A DNA stretch of 64,000 nt from contig ML679961.1 of NCBI GenBank assembly GCA_007922225.1, positions 76,334,652 to 76,398,651 on the forward strand. The letters run 5' to 3'. Under the pieces are notes generated by a model. That model made no database searches. It was not told the DNA's origin and saw only the letters and a list, made by a program, of their open reading frames with translations. How positions within the stretch are numbered: the stretch's first letter is position 1; every line of letters starts with the position of its first letter. The position numbers were made by a program, and so were the translations under genes. Below are positions 46,722 to 57,398 of this stretch, one piece after another. The DNA comes from Emydura subglobosa (Eukaryota; Chordata; Testudines; Chelidae).

Positions 46722-49638
46722 TCTAACTTAATAATGTTTACTCAAGGACTTAAAGTAACCTACTCTTGTTTGTGTTTATAAAAAGAGAAGAATTGAGGAC
46801 TGACTATAAGGTGCCAACAAAAATTAGCCAAAGAGTGTTACATGAAGAACAGTTTTCCCAAATGGAGAAATCAAATCCCACACCTCAATCTGCTGCTTTC
46901 GTGCCTGGTGCCTTGGCTGTAGTTGTTAATCCTGTCTTGCTAAAATTGAAGGGAAAAAAGAAGCTCCAAATTCACTGGGGTTGGCTCTACATGCACCCCA
47001 CAGAGGCATATACAGTGGTCAGGGGTATTGCTCCATTGGAGAGCGGGGGTGATACTGCTATGTTCACATGCAATAGCAGTACCACAGTACTGCTACTATA
47101 CAGGTGCTGCTTCATAAAATTACCTCTCTGCCTGAACATAGTCAGAAAGTAAAACACTCTAACGCTTGTCTGCCCTCAAATAGTTTTTAAAATTTCAAGT
47201 GACTTGGGTTTTGGTTTTTTTTATCATACAGAATTGATTCATCAGTGAGTCAGGTATCCTCTGCCGTTGCAGACACATCTTAAGATTCTATAGTTAACTG
47301 GTATGCTAAACACACATCATAAAACATGGTAGAAGGGGAGTGGCTGTTTAGCCAGAGGAGCAACTGCCTGCTATAAATCTGAAGAGAGTCTTAAAGAGCC
47401 TCAGCTCGTATAAATTGTCATGCCTCCACTGACTTCAATGGGACCATAAACATTTACAGCAGCTGAGGTTCCGCTCCTTAGAAAGCTGCAAATAAACATT
47501 GCTAGTAGAGCTCCCACATCAAACATGCCTAACAGATCTATAGCTCTTCAAACAACTCATGACTGGGACATTCTTTAGTATGCACAGTTTTCAGACACAC
47601 CCAAGACATGTTTGAACCACAGAGATACATTAGGAATAACTCCACTGAATCCAGTAGCATTATACTAGTGTAAACAAAATCAGAATCAGGCCCACAGACT
47701 ACACAGTTAAAAACATGAGTAATGTTGTATTATCATACATACATTGTATGTTCAGATAGCTTATTTCCAGAAGGAATCATTATAATACTTTCAAATCTCT
47801 TACTCTGTGAGGAAACTAACGTTAAATCATACGTTTTAGGCAGCACATTATTGCATATGTATTTCCTTTCTTTATAGCTCACCATTTATTTTTGTTTTAA
47901 AACTGCACACACTGGCTAATTATATTTATTTTTGACAATACTGATTGATATTTAGTTACATTGAGAAGTATAATAGTGTAGAAGATCCTTTTAGTAATTT
48001 CATCTGCAGAATCAGACCAATGAACAAAGAGGAACTAAAACAAATTCTTATGATAATTAAGTGCACTGAATTTAATTTCCACAAGTAAACAAAAATCATT
48101 TTGGCTTTATATTGTGATTGCCCAAATGGATTCATTGTTAATAGCCTGAAGCTTGAGGTTATTAGATTCAATCACTTTCTATAGCAAATGTAAACATAAT
48201 TTTGTATGACCACAACAAGCCTGCAGATATGCTAAATTCATTAATTCCGTTGATGGCTTAATCTCCAGATGGGTGAATGTAAAATTCATGGACTAACCTG
48301 GCGTCACACAGTTTACAGTTAGATCTTTCTTTTGCAGGCATGTGAGATGTGATTTGTGTGTGTGTTTTCTAATCACATCCATAAAAAGCATGAAATTTTG
48401 CCCAAATTAAGTTATGTAAGAGGAACAATTAGCACAAATTCTATTTAAAAGTTTCTTAAATTTGAGTGCAGTCAAATCAATGATATTTTAAAGAAAATAA
48501 CCAGTGCTCATTTAGAGCACAGCACAAATGAAACATTTTGTTTGATAACTGCAATCTTGTCCCCTTTTCCTTTATAGAATTTTAGGAGGTAAGATTTTTG
48601 TAACGTGCTAAGCAAATTACAAAACTTAGCATATGCATGAAAACCTTTTGGAATATAAAAGTGCTAAAATTAAGTCCTTGTAATGAACAATCTAATTTGC
48701 GCTAAGTCCTGCAGTTAGGGCCATTCTCTCATTGTATGACTATCCAAACACTGACCTGTGCTCAATTTTTTTTTAAAAAATGTATCTCAAACTTAAATTC
48801 TGCTCAGATGGAGAGTTATAAAACAAGCTAAAATATTCAGCTTAAGTCTTGTTCACTAGAAGTCATCCCTAACATACAATGCTGAAGCGGACAAAAAGGT
48901 ATTTGTCTAACAGTGCTTGAATACAGGAACCATAATCAGAATGAACATCCGTGAAGTTTTTCACCTGAAATGGCAAGACAAAGCAGGGCAAGAAGAGACA
49001 AGAATTTCATTTCTGAGTTTCAGATTCTCATAGCTCTCATCTCCACTACAAGGGCTGCAATCAATATGCTGTGGCTACTAAATAAGAAGAGTGACCAACA
49101 CTTCCCCAAATGAAGCACTGATGCTCAATCTCCAGTATTTATTAAGTCACCTAGGCAGATATACTGACCCCCAGAGAACTGAACAGGCTCCCCAATAGTG
49201 TTTTCCATGGGGGAAGAGGGACGAAGCGGAGGACAGAGCCACTACAACTGATACTGAAGCCTCAGAGCTACAATAGCAACTCTTCCAAGTCAACATTGGC
49301 TCAAAGATGTAGCCATTCTGCTGGCTAGCACCATTAACACTATTCTCCTGAATAGTTTGTATAGAATTCAGAGATGTTTCAATTCTCCAACATTACAGTC
49401 AAGCGTGTGCATGTGTTTGTGTGTTACTAACCATTTCCTCGTGTAGACACTAGCCCCTTCCCCTTCAAGTCTGTTATCTAATTAGTAAGAGATTAGTTTG
49501 TGTTAAAAGCATGTTATTCCAAAACTATTAATGCCTGATTTAAGAATCATTTCTGCATCTGTGTAAAAAGTGTTTGAATGATGCAGACACTCTATGTGGG
49601 AAGGGGAAATAAGCCAAGCATATAGAATCCAGTGCTCT
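46722..49638. other. Gene-free stretch downstream of ELF5
   Basis: AT-rich. The 128-codon + frame at 46766-47152 has no recognised domain and no supporting splice sites. A short GAATAACTCCACTGAATCCA repeat copy lies near 47640. Nothing else was seen. Confidence 0.45.
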
Positions 49639-49933
49639 GGCTACATGAGAGAGCTTACAGTGGCCCAGCTGCATCGATGCAGCTGTGCCGCTATAAGGTC
49701 TCTAGTGTAGCAACTCTAAGCTGACAGGAGAGAGCTCTCCCATGGACTTAATTCATTCACCCCCAACGAGCGGCAATAGTTCTGTCGGCAGGAGAAGTGC
49801 TCCCGCAAACATTGCGCTGTCCACACTGGCAAATAGGTTAGGGTAACTTATGTCGCTCAGACGGGTGACTTATTCACGCCCTGGGCCCTGAGTGACATAA
49901 GTTATACTGACATAAATGGGAGTGTAGACATGG
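49639..49933. mobile_element. Harbinger-like MITE (family copy A)
   Basis: The 295-bp block is collinear with the copy at 51100-51352 (the words CAGCTGTGCCGCTATAAGGT, GAGCGGCAATAGTTCTGTCG and GGCAGGAGA occur in the same order). The right end is GTGTAGACATGG followed by TTA. The left end has decayed to GGCTACATGAGAG. Confidence 0.65.
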
Positions 49934-50469
49934 TTAACATATGTTGACGGTTCAAAGAAACTTAAGATGGAACACCAAAATAGGGAGTTATAAAAAAAAC
50001 TCCAATCATTCTAAGCATTGTACATCCTTAAAACAAAGGCAACAATCAGCTTCTAAGCCCAATTTATTAGATTTTTTTAAAAATAATTCTTCTGTAATTT
50101 TCCTGTGAAGAATTAAAGTTATCCTTCTGTTAACCTTACAAACTGATTTAAGTACTCATTGTAGCAATTGGAGAGCTAGATAAATTGATCACATTTCAAC
50201 TATATTGCATTGCTTAATATCTGGTTACTTTAGGGAAACTAAAAATAAATAAATTAGTGAGATATTTGCTTAGCTTTATATTTGCTAGCTTGTTTTTCTG
50301 ATAAATCTACCAAAGCACACGAGACCGGTTTCTTTCTCAAAACTTCAGTGTGGGAAAACAACCTCGTTAGAGGTAAAGGTAAATACTTTGAATAGCTCCT
50401 GATTAAAATCCTCTTAGCACTACAACATAAATATATGACTGGGTTTGCATAGTGCTTACGAAAGACTGA

Positions 50470-50746
50470 GGTCTGGTCTGCACTAGAAAAGTAAAGTAGT
50501 TTAACTACATTGCTTAACGGTGTGAAAAATCCACACCCCAAGTGCCATAATTAAGCCAACCTAACTTCCAGTGTAGACAGTGCTAGGTCGACGGAAGAAT
50601 TCTTCTGTCAACCAAGCTATTACCTATCAGGGAGGTGCATTACCTATGCAGACAGGAGAACCCCTCCCACAGGCATAGGTAGTGTCTACTGTGAAGTGCA
50701 ACAGTGGCACAGCTGTGCTGCAGTAGCATTTCAAGTAGACAAGGCC
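50470..50746. mobile_element. Harbinger-like MITE (family copy B)
   Basis: A 277-bp element with inverted ends GGTCTGGTCTGCACTAG and, at the right, TCAAGTAGACAAGGCC. Flanking triplets are TGA and TTA. It shares the CTACAC-type terminal word and the CATAATTAAGCCAAC internal word with the neighbouring copies. Confidence 0.6.
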
Positions 50747-50891
50747 TTAGAAAAGAGGAGATAGAAGTGACACGCTTAGTATCTTTCCCAGGCCTGAAGA
50801 AGAGCTGTGTGTAGTTCAAAAGCTTGTTTCTCTCACCAGCAGAAGTTGGTCTTTCATAGGAACAGCTCACCAGTTTGAATCTAGTACTACA

Positions 50892-50908
50892 GTATGTATG
50901 TATGTATG
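50892..50908. repeat. (TATG)4 microsatellite
   Basis: Four TATG units in tandem. Confidence 0.85.
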
Positions 50909-51099
50909 GCAGCCTCAAATCCTAAATCTTTCTGAATTTCAATCTACCTATGTCTTAATTTTCAAGTATGTAAAAAACAAAGGGCCAGATCACATCCCCA
51001 CCTGATCCTAGGGTTGCCAGGTTTCCAGTTTTCAATAAGAAAGTCCAGTCGAAACGGGAACCTGGCAGTGTCTGGTCAACATTGCTGACCAGACACTAA

Positions 51100-51352
51100 G
51101 GCTATGTCTACACTACAGACCTTAACGTGGCACAGCTGTATCGCTGTACCTGCGCCACTGTAAGGTCTCCCATGTAGCCACTCTATTCCGACGGGAGAGA
51201 GTTCTCCCACCGGCATAATTAAGCCACCCCCAATGATCAGCGATAGTTATGTCAGCAGGAGAGCATCTCTCACCGACATAAAGTTGTCCCACACCGGCGC
51301 ACCCTTGACCTACACAAGTTTTACCAACAAAAATACTAGTGTAGACAAAGCC
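51100..51352. mobile_element. Harbinger-like MITE (family copy C)
   Basis: A 253-bp element with near-perfect inverted ends (GGCTATGTCTACACTA and TAGTGTAGACAAAGCC). It is flanked by TAA and AAA. It contains CACAGCTGTATCGCTGTAC and CGATAGTTATGTCAGCAGG. It sits inside the GC-rich composite repeat that begins at 51011. Confidence 0.72.
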
Positions 51353-51600
51353 AAAAGGTCTAATTACTGGAGTAATCACCCTCAGTCTTCCAGCCCAGAA
51401 GGAGGGAAGAGCAGCAGCTGCTGCTGGAGTCCGGCGGACCTGCTCAGCTGCTGACGGTTATCATGTTTGCCTCACATGCAAAACCAAGGAGAAACAACCC
51501 TGCCGATGGAGGGAAAAGGCTGCCTCCCCGGCCTGGCTCCAACCTCTCTGGCAGAAAGGTAAGTACCAGCGCACCGCCACTGCCACCTCGGGGGGGAGCC

Positions 51601-52130
51601 TGTCTGCCCCCCTCTCAACCCCACTGTGCCCCAATTTCCCTGCCCCAGCCCCTCGCTCCAGGGACGGACTCCCCATGCTCCAATTGCCCCCACCCCAACC
51701 TCTCACTCCAGGGACAGACTCCCCCCACCCTCGCTGTGCCCTGATTTCCCCACCCCTTCACTCCAGGGACTGACCCACCCATGGCCTGATTGCCCCCGCC
51801 CTGGCCCCTTGCTCTAGGGCCCAACACCCCCACCATGCCACTGTGCCCCGAATTCCCCACCCCTCGCTCCAGAAAAGACACCCCCACCCCAGCTCCGGGA
51901 ACCAACTCCCCTGTCCGTCCCGCCATGCCATGATTGGCTTTGCCTCAGCCCCTTGCTCTGGGGACTGACCCCACCCCACTGTGCCCCGATTGCCATTGCC
52001 CCAGCCCCTCACTTTGGAGACTGACGCCCCCTGTTCACCCTGCCATGCCCTGATTGCCGCCAGCCCCTCACTCCAGGATCCAACACCCTCCCCTCTCCAC
52101 CTGCTGTGCCCGGATTAGGCAGGCAGGCTC
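51601..52130. repeat. Degenerate minisatellite, about 50-60-bp units
   Basis: The anchor CCCTCRCTCCAGGGACYGAC, or a close variant, recurs near 51651, 51701, 51755, 51806, 51862, 51951, 52006 and 52065. Between anchors comes CCCTGATTGCCCC or a close variant. Spacing is 50-60 bases, with one longer gap that contains a shortened unit. All units are C-rich on the + strand. Confidence 0.7.
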
Positions 52131-52330
52131 TGCCTTGGCTCCTCCCAGCCCAGCTATGCAGGTGGCAGGTGAGTCCTGGGACATGGGGGAGCTGGCAACG
52201 GGGGCAAGCAACGGAGAGAGAGTGGGAGAGAAGCGAGTGGGGGTGGGATCTGGGAGAAGAGGCAGGGCGGGGGGGGCGGGAGGGGGGCTGGGGTGTCTGT
52301 TTTTCAGCAATTAGAAAACTGGCAATCTTA

Positions 52331-54341
52331 GTGAAGGGGGCCTGCACATACAGTCTCTCCCCTACAAACACAGATTGGGGGGGCTCATCTGCCTCCACAG
52401 CACCATCCCTTTCCTTCCTTTCACCCTTTTATCCTGGATTTGTAATGTCTACATCACGATGTAATTTTTAGTCACGTGTTAACAACAGCATACAGCTGTG
52501 TATTTAATTCCATAAGTTACAATTCTTAGTAAAAATCCCTATTAAACGGCAGCTATTCCATACACCTTTATGACTTTTATATTAGAAAAAAGACCTAGGT
52601 CATTGTTTACGAGGAAAAACAAATGGAGTAGAATGTCAGTTAATCCTGGCCCGATTCTGCTCTGCAATTAATTAAATTGATCTGTAAATTTAGAAAAGAA
52701 ATCCTTTCATTTGTATTATGTGCATAGGCATTAGCATTATATTCCAAAGCATTATCAGGGATACCTTGGTTGTCAGAAACGCTCATAGGTCCATCTCTGT
52801 TAGATGGCTCTGAGTTCTATTCACAGGTATTTGCAGGTAGTTAATAGTAGGTGTCAGTGAGCATTAGAATACGAGAAAAGGCAATCCTGAAATTACATTG
52901 ACATTATGTAGCTTCATTTTTGTATTTTCCTAAAGCCCATATTTCTAATGATTACCCTTTAATTCAGTCACCAGAATAAACATAGTTGTGTGAAAAAGCA
53001 CACCATTTCCAGCATGATATTTAATATTCTTTAATCTCCACATAGATACAAATAGTTAAAATACTCATATATCCTGAATTTCATGGTCTCAATCTTTGCA
53101 ATACTCACACTCTTTGTTTTATTCACATTCCCACACTGATGTTAAAATGACTATAGCCAAAATTTTCACATAGGGGGCTTAAAGTTAGGTTCCTGAATCC
53201 TTACTTAGGCTCTTGAACAGAAATAATTTCCACTGGGTTTAACAAGATTTGAGGGTGTCCAGCATTTCTGAAAATGAGGTCCCTTTTATTTTGATACCTA
53301 ATTAAATATTATGCTGCCAAACTTTAGGCTGAATAATTTAGCCTATATTTTTAAAGGGGTCTTTGGAGTGGATACGGTAGCACCAAATGCACAGTACAAA
53401 AAACTGAGTTTGCTTCCTTAAGGGATTGAAGTTGAAGTGCAGAAGTTAACAAATCAAGAATCTATCAATAAAGAAAAAGATATAAAAAATTCTTGGTTTC
53501 AAAATGAAAGGCTTTTTGGGGATTATGCAATGACCATCTGAACTATACACTATAGACCGAGCTAATCTCAAAACTCACTCTCTCTTAAAACCTTTCCTGT
53601 GGTATGTTTCAACAGAGCCTATTACAGCTCCCTAATTAATTGGACCAGTTTTCTACCACTGAAACTTAGAGAGCAGTATGAGTCTCAAAATCCTGTCATT
53701 ATAATTTTAAGGATGTGCATATATACTGACTCGTGTTATTCATAAAATGGGGGTATCAGCAAAAAATAGAAGACTCTCAGAATGATGGTTTCGCAGAAAG
53801 GAAGTTATACTTGTGTAGAGTACAATGTGAAACTGTGCTCAGAAGTGTGGGGTACTTTCAATCATTCATAAATGGATTCTATATGCTCTCTCATATATAT
53901 GAGGTAGCATAATATATAAATATTACTCATATGCACATTACTGTTAGTAAGTCTGGTAGTGTTAAAAATAACTCCTACTGGATCTATTTAGATTCCTAAA
54001 AGATTTGGGTACAGATTAGGAAGAATGGCATTTGATTTTGCACACATACCATCAATTAAATTTTTGCCACTGACATCAGTGCAGGGTTGGGCTCTACAGC
54101 ATGTAATTATTGATCTGTGGATGCAATCAGGTACTTGATAGTCAAAGTGCAACAAAATGAATCTGTAATTATTTGCACTAGTAGAGGATCTGCCCCTACA
54201 GTGGTCTATACAGTTCTATAAAGAAGAAAGGCCATGAAGGAGTGATGAGCAAGAGTGATATGAACAGCCAGCATTATATATAGAATAAAGCAGACTGATA
54301 TGGATCTGTGTCTGAGCAATATGAAGTGTCATGAGACTTAC
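52331..54341. other. AT-rich stretch without recognised elements
   Basis: This may be intron or 3' flank of the unidentified - strand gene. No repeat family or clear exon was recognised. Confidence 0.4.
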
Positions 54342-54438
54342 CTGTAGTATTTCTTCAGAGCTAGGTTTGATGCCTGATGGTGTGTTGCTCGGTTAAAGGC
54401 CAGCTGTTCTACTTTAGCAACCATAATTGACAGCATTT
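54342..54438 (-). CDS. Exon-like segment on - strand (31 codons)
   Basis: Read on the - strand, this segment is open in one frame (EMLSIMVAKVEQLAF then NRATHHQASNLALKKYY) and ends in a perfect donor, CAG|GTAAGT. The acceptor before it is weak (CTTAAAAAG). Its start phase (1) does not fit a direct join to the segment at 54813-54995 (phase 0). Either an exon is missed, an internal acceptor is used (one before CTGGCC would be in phase), or the two segments do not belong together. The protein is not recognised. The donor and the open, helix-rich frame are the evidence. Confidence 0.38.
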
Positions 54439-54511
54439 CTTTTTAAGATGAATAGGAATTAAAGGATAATCTTTGTAAGGCTAAACCTAGAAAACATAAC
54501 ATAAATTGCAA

Positions 54512-54562
54512 TTACTGTATGTTATGTGGCCCAGCAAGAAAAGTGTAAAAAGATTCAACTAC
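54512..54562 (-). CDS. Candidate next or terminal exon of the same - strand gene
   Basis: A strong acceptor on the - strand (TTCTTTTTTTAG) is followed in phase 0 by 16 open codons, VVESFYTFLAGPHNIQ, and then TAA. Phase 0 fits the donor at 54813. Spliced to it, this segment would end the reading frame shortly after FDLMK. Alternatively it could splice out at a weak donor before the stop. It is supported only by splice-site quality and phase. Confidence 0.25.
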   Translation of the reverse strand, partial: VVESFYTFLAGPHNIQ

Positions 54563-54812
54563 CTAAAAAAAGAATTATGTCTGGCTACATTATGGAAGTA
54601 AGCTTTATTGTGGTAACTACAATTACATTCTAAAAATGGCATCTTTGCAGAATGATAAAGAAATATCATTATAATCCATAGAGAGTGTTCAAGCAATTTA
54701 TTATATCATTATATTAAGGCCCTATTACTACAACCCTGAAATGAAATAGCTACGGTTATTTGAAGAATTGTATTAAAATGCAATATGCTATATACATTTG
54801 TGTCACAGTTAC

Positions 54813-54995
54813 CTTCATTAAATCAAAGGTATTAAACAGAAATTTTTCTGCTTTATCATGACCTGAAATAGAAACTCCAAGATAGATAGTTTTCATGGGC
54901 AATAGCATTGTAAAGATCATGCAATCTGTAATCAGCATTGCAAAGGACTGATATTCCTGCTTCTTTGACACAAAGGTTTTGATGCTCTCATCAAT
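54813..54995 (-). CDS. Unidentified exon-like open segment (61 codons)
   Basis: Read on the - strand, a T-rich acceptor (TTTATTGCTTTCAG) precedes 183 open bases ending in the donor AAG|GTAACT, with phase 0 at both ends. The translation looks protein-like: it begins IDESIKTFVSKKQEYQSF, continues AMLITDCMIFTMLLPMKTIY, and ends in a GHDKAEKF...FDLMK stretch. It has amphipathic, helical character without a recognised motif. It does not match catalase, the gene that converges on ELF5 in mammals, nor EHF. It could be an internal exon of an unidentified gene or a relic exon. Upstream exons would lie above 55000, where a CR1 and an LTR element now sit. Confidence 0.45.
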
Positions 54996-55419
54996 CTGAA
55001 AGCAATAAAGATGTGACGTTAGTTACAATTTATAATAAAGCAAAATTGTCTATGAAGTATCATCGAAATCAGAACAGCTAACTTTTAGGAATGATCAGAT
55101 GGTGTGTGACAATATATGACACATTGAGTATCTGAATATTAATAGGAAAGAGAATTTGAGCGTCTTCTTTATTATTTGGAATTCAGTAGCATAACAGAAA
55201 CCTAGCCCTTTAAATGAAAAAAACAACAGAAACAAGAATTTTGACAAAAATATTGGCTAATGCTCTTTAAATTCATGACATTTATAGGACTTCTCTTCAT
55301 TTTGTAATCTGTAAATATATGTCTCTGTAGCCCATTACATGCATACACCTAGTAAAGAACATGTAACCTACACACTTGTGTATTACAACTTGTTATTTAA
55401 GTCTAAAGGATGGGAGAGC

Positions 55420-56640
55420 AGCAGTGGGGAACAGGAAGGGATTTTCTGGAATCATCTGTGTTTCTGTACATGTGCAGTGCAATGCACTCCCCAGTCTGTA
55501 GCAGTGTATGGGATTCTTCCATCCTAAGTGCAGAACTCTGCATTGTCAAATCTCATCAGATTTTTTTGGCTCAATCCTCCAATTTGTCTAGGTCACTCTG
55601 TATCCTATCCCTAACCTCCAGCGTATCTACCACTCCCCCCAGCTTAATGTCATCTGCAAACTTGCTGATGGTGCAATCCACCCCATCATCCAGATAATTA
55701 ATGAAGATGTTGAACAAAACCGGCCACAGCACTGACCCTGGGGCACTCTGCTTGTTACTGGTTTTCAGCTAGACATCGAGCCATTGATCACTACCTGTTG
55801 AGCCCGATTATCTAGCCAGCTCTCTGTCCATTTTATAGTCCATTCATCCAACCCATACTTCTTTAACTTGCTGATAAGATTATTGTGGGAAACCATATCA
55901 AAAGCTTTGCTGACGTCAAAGTATACCACGTCCACTGCTTTCTCCACATCCACAGAGCCATTCTTCTCGTCATAGAAGACAATCAAGGTGGTCAGACATG
56001 ATTTGCCCTTGGTGAACCCATGCTGACTGTTCCTGGTCACCTTCCTCTCTTCCAAGTGCCTCAAAATGGATTCCTTGAGGACCTGCTCCATGATTTTTCC
56101 GGGAACTGAGGTGAGGCTGCCCGTAATTCCCTGGTTCTTCCTTCTTCCTTTTTTTGAAGATGGGTACTATATTTGCCTTTTTTCCAATCATTCAGGACCT
56201 CCTCCAATTACCACGAGTTTCAAAGATAATGGCCAATGGATATGAAATCACATCAGCCAACTCCCTCAGCACCCTCAGATGCATTGCATCCAGCCCCATG
56301 GACTTGTGTATGTCAAGATTTTCTAAATAGTCCTGAATCTGTTCCTCTTGCTGAGGGCTCCTCATTTCCTCCCCATTCTGTGCTGTCCAGTTCAGTAGTC
56401 TGGGAGCTGACCTTGTCTGTAAAGACAGAGACAAAGCATTGAGTACTTCAGCTTTTTCCACACCATCTGTCATGAGGTTGCCTCCCCCATTCTGTAAAGG
56501 GCCCACACTTTCCCTGACCTTCTTCGTGTTGCTAACATACTTGTAGAAACCTTTCTTGTTACCCATCACTTCTCTTGCTAGCTGCAACTCCAATTGTGCA
56601 CTTCTATATGTCATTAGATTCCAGGGATGATTTACAGTGA
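55420..56640 (-). mobile_element. CR1 LINE fragment with reverse transcriptase, antisense
   Basis: On the - strand the block encodes pieces of a CR1 ORF2. From 5' to 3' it has [39 protein letters not shown], a KANIVPIFKK motif, YFDVSKAFDMVSHNNLISKL and finally the FADD catalytic region near 55640. Frameshifts and stops separate them, and the 5' end and 3' UTR are missing, so it is dead. The proteins match CR1-type non-LTR reverse transcriptases of reptiles. It lies directly upstream of the unidentified exon-like segments on the same strand. Confidence 0.88.
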
Positions 56641-56883
56641 CCAACACCATGCCTTTTATAATAATGTAAAGCATCATAACTAAATAAGATGGATATTAAC
56701 TAAGCACCAAGATACAGTGTGTTAGCTCATCTAAGGAATGTTTATGTACAATTTGACAGGTCAAGCTATGTCTGTTAGTTACTTTCTCCCAAGGTACATA
56801 GTGAAGTGGTACCATCTAGTGAAATGGGTCATGCTGTAATTTATGGATTGAGAAATATTATCCTTTATTGTGTAGCAGGCCTC

Positions 56884-57342
56884 TGTGGCAGAGTAAACGG
56901 TGACAAGCCTTTTAGTGCCTCTGCCACCCCCAACCAAGCTGCCTGGGCTGTGGTAAAGTGGGCCAGCAGGGCCCCAGACAGCAGAGAGGAAACCCACAGC
57001 TCAAGGTGCTAATTAGAGCATGCCAGAGCCATGCTTAATGAGGCAAGTGGGAATAGCTGTCCCCGGGAGGGGCTATATAAGCCAGCTAGGGAGGATCCTA
57101 GTGGAGGCATGGCCAGGGAGGAGGGTAGGAGCCCTGCTACTCAGTTTGCCTCCTGGCCAAGAAAGGGTGAGTAGCCCAAATCCTTGGAGGCCAAGTGGGC
57201 CTGGTTTGGGAATAGGGTTTGCATCTGTACACTGTAAATAAATGAGCAAGGATGACTGCACCAGGTGAAGCCTGTGAATCCTTTTGTTCCAGAGGGGTAG
57301 AGACCACCCAGAAGGGCAGGGGACCTGTGGCAATTTGCCACA
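56884..57342 (+). repeat. 5' LTR
   Basis: 459 bp, starting TGTGGCAGAG and ending ATTTGCCACA. A TATATAA box lies at about 57072-57079 and an AATAAA at about 57237, so the transcription start would be near 57100 and R would end near 57260. It is a direct repeat of 60198-60666. Confidence 0.9.
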
Positions 57343-57345
57343 AGG

Positions 57346-57363
57346 GGGGGGCTTGTCTGGGAC
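57346..57363 (+). other. Primer-binding site, proline-tRNA type (decayed)
   Basis: Starting four bases after the 5' LTR, the sequence GGGGGGCTTGTCTGGGAC matches the classic tRNA-Pro primer-binding site of retroelements at 14 of 18 positions. Two of the differences are C-to-T changes at former CpG or CC positions. Confidence 0.65.
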
Positions 57364-57398
57364 TTCTTCTGTAGCCATTGCTAAGAGTGGCTGCCGCA

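Larger units (their letters stand above)
51011..52330. repeat. GC-rich composite repeat with inverted ends
   Basis: The left end GGGTTGCCAGGTTTCCAGTT and the right end (complement of AATTAGAAAACTGGCAATCT) are imperfect inverted repeats around a 1.3-kb block far richer in G+C than its flanks. In order it holds the end module, MITE copy C, a Gly/Pro-rich-looking stretch, a minisatellite and a G-rich purine tract (about 52185-52295). The many long frames here come from base composition and are not genes. Confidence 0.5.

Noticed and set aside
46766..47152. 128-codon + strand frame downstream of ELF5
   Set aside because: No motif, no credible splice structure, and no continuation; kept only as a gene-free stretch.
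48967..49060. Exon-like - strand segment (PCSGDESYENLKLRNE, donor TTTCAG|GTGAAA)
   Set aside because: Weak donor context, only about 30 codons, no similarity to the other - strand segments; not enough support.
51463..52471. Several long overlapping frames on both strands
   Set aside because: All fall in the C-rich minisatellite composite; stop codons are rare there because of composition.
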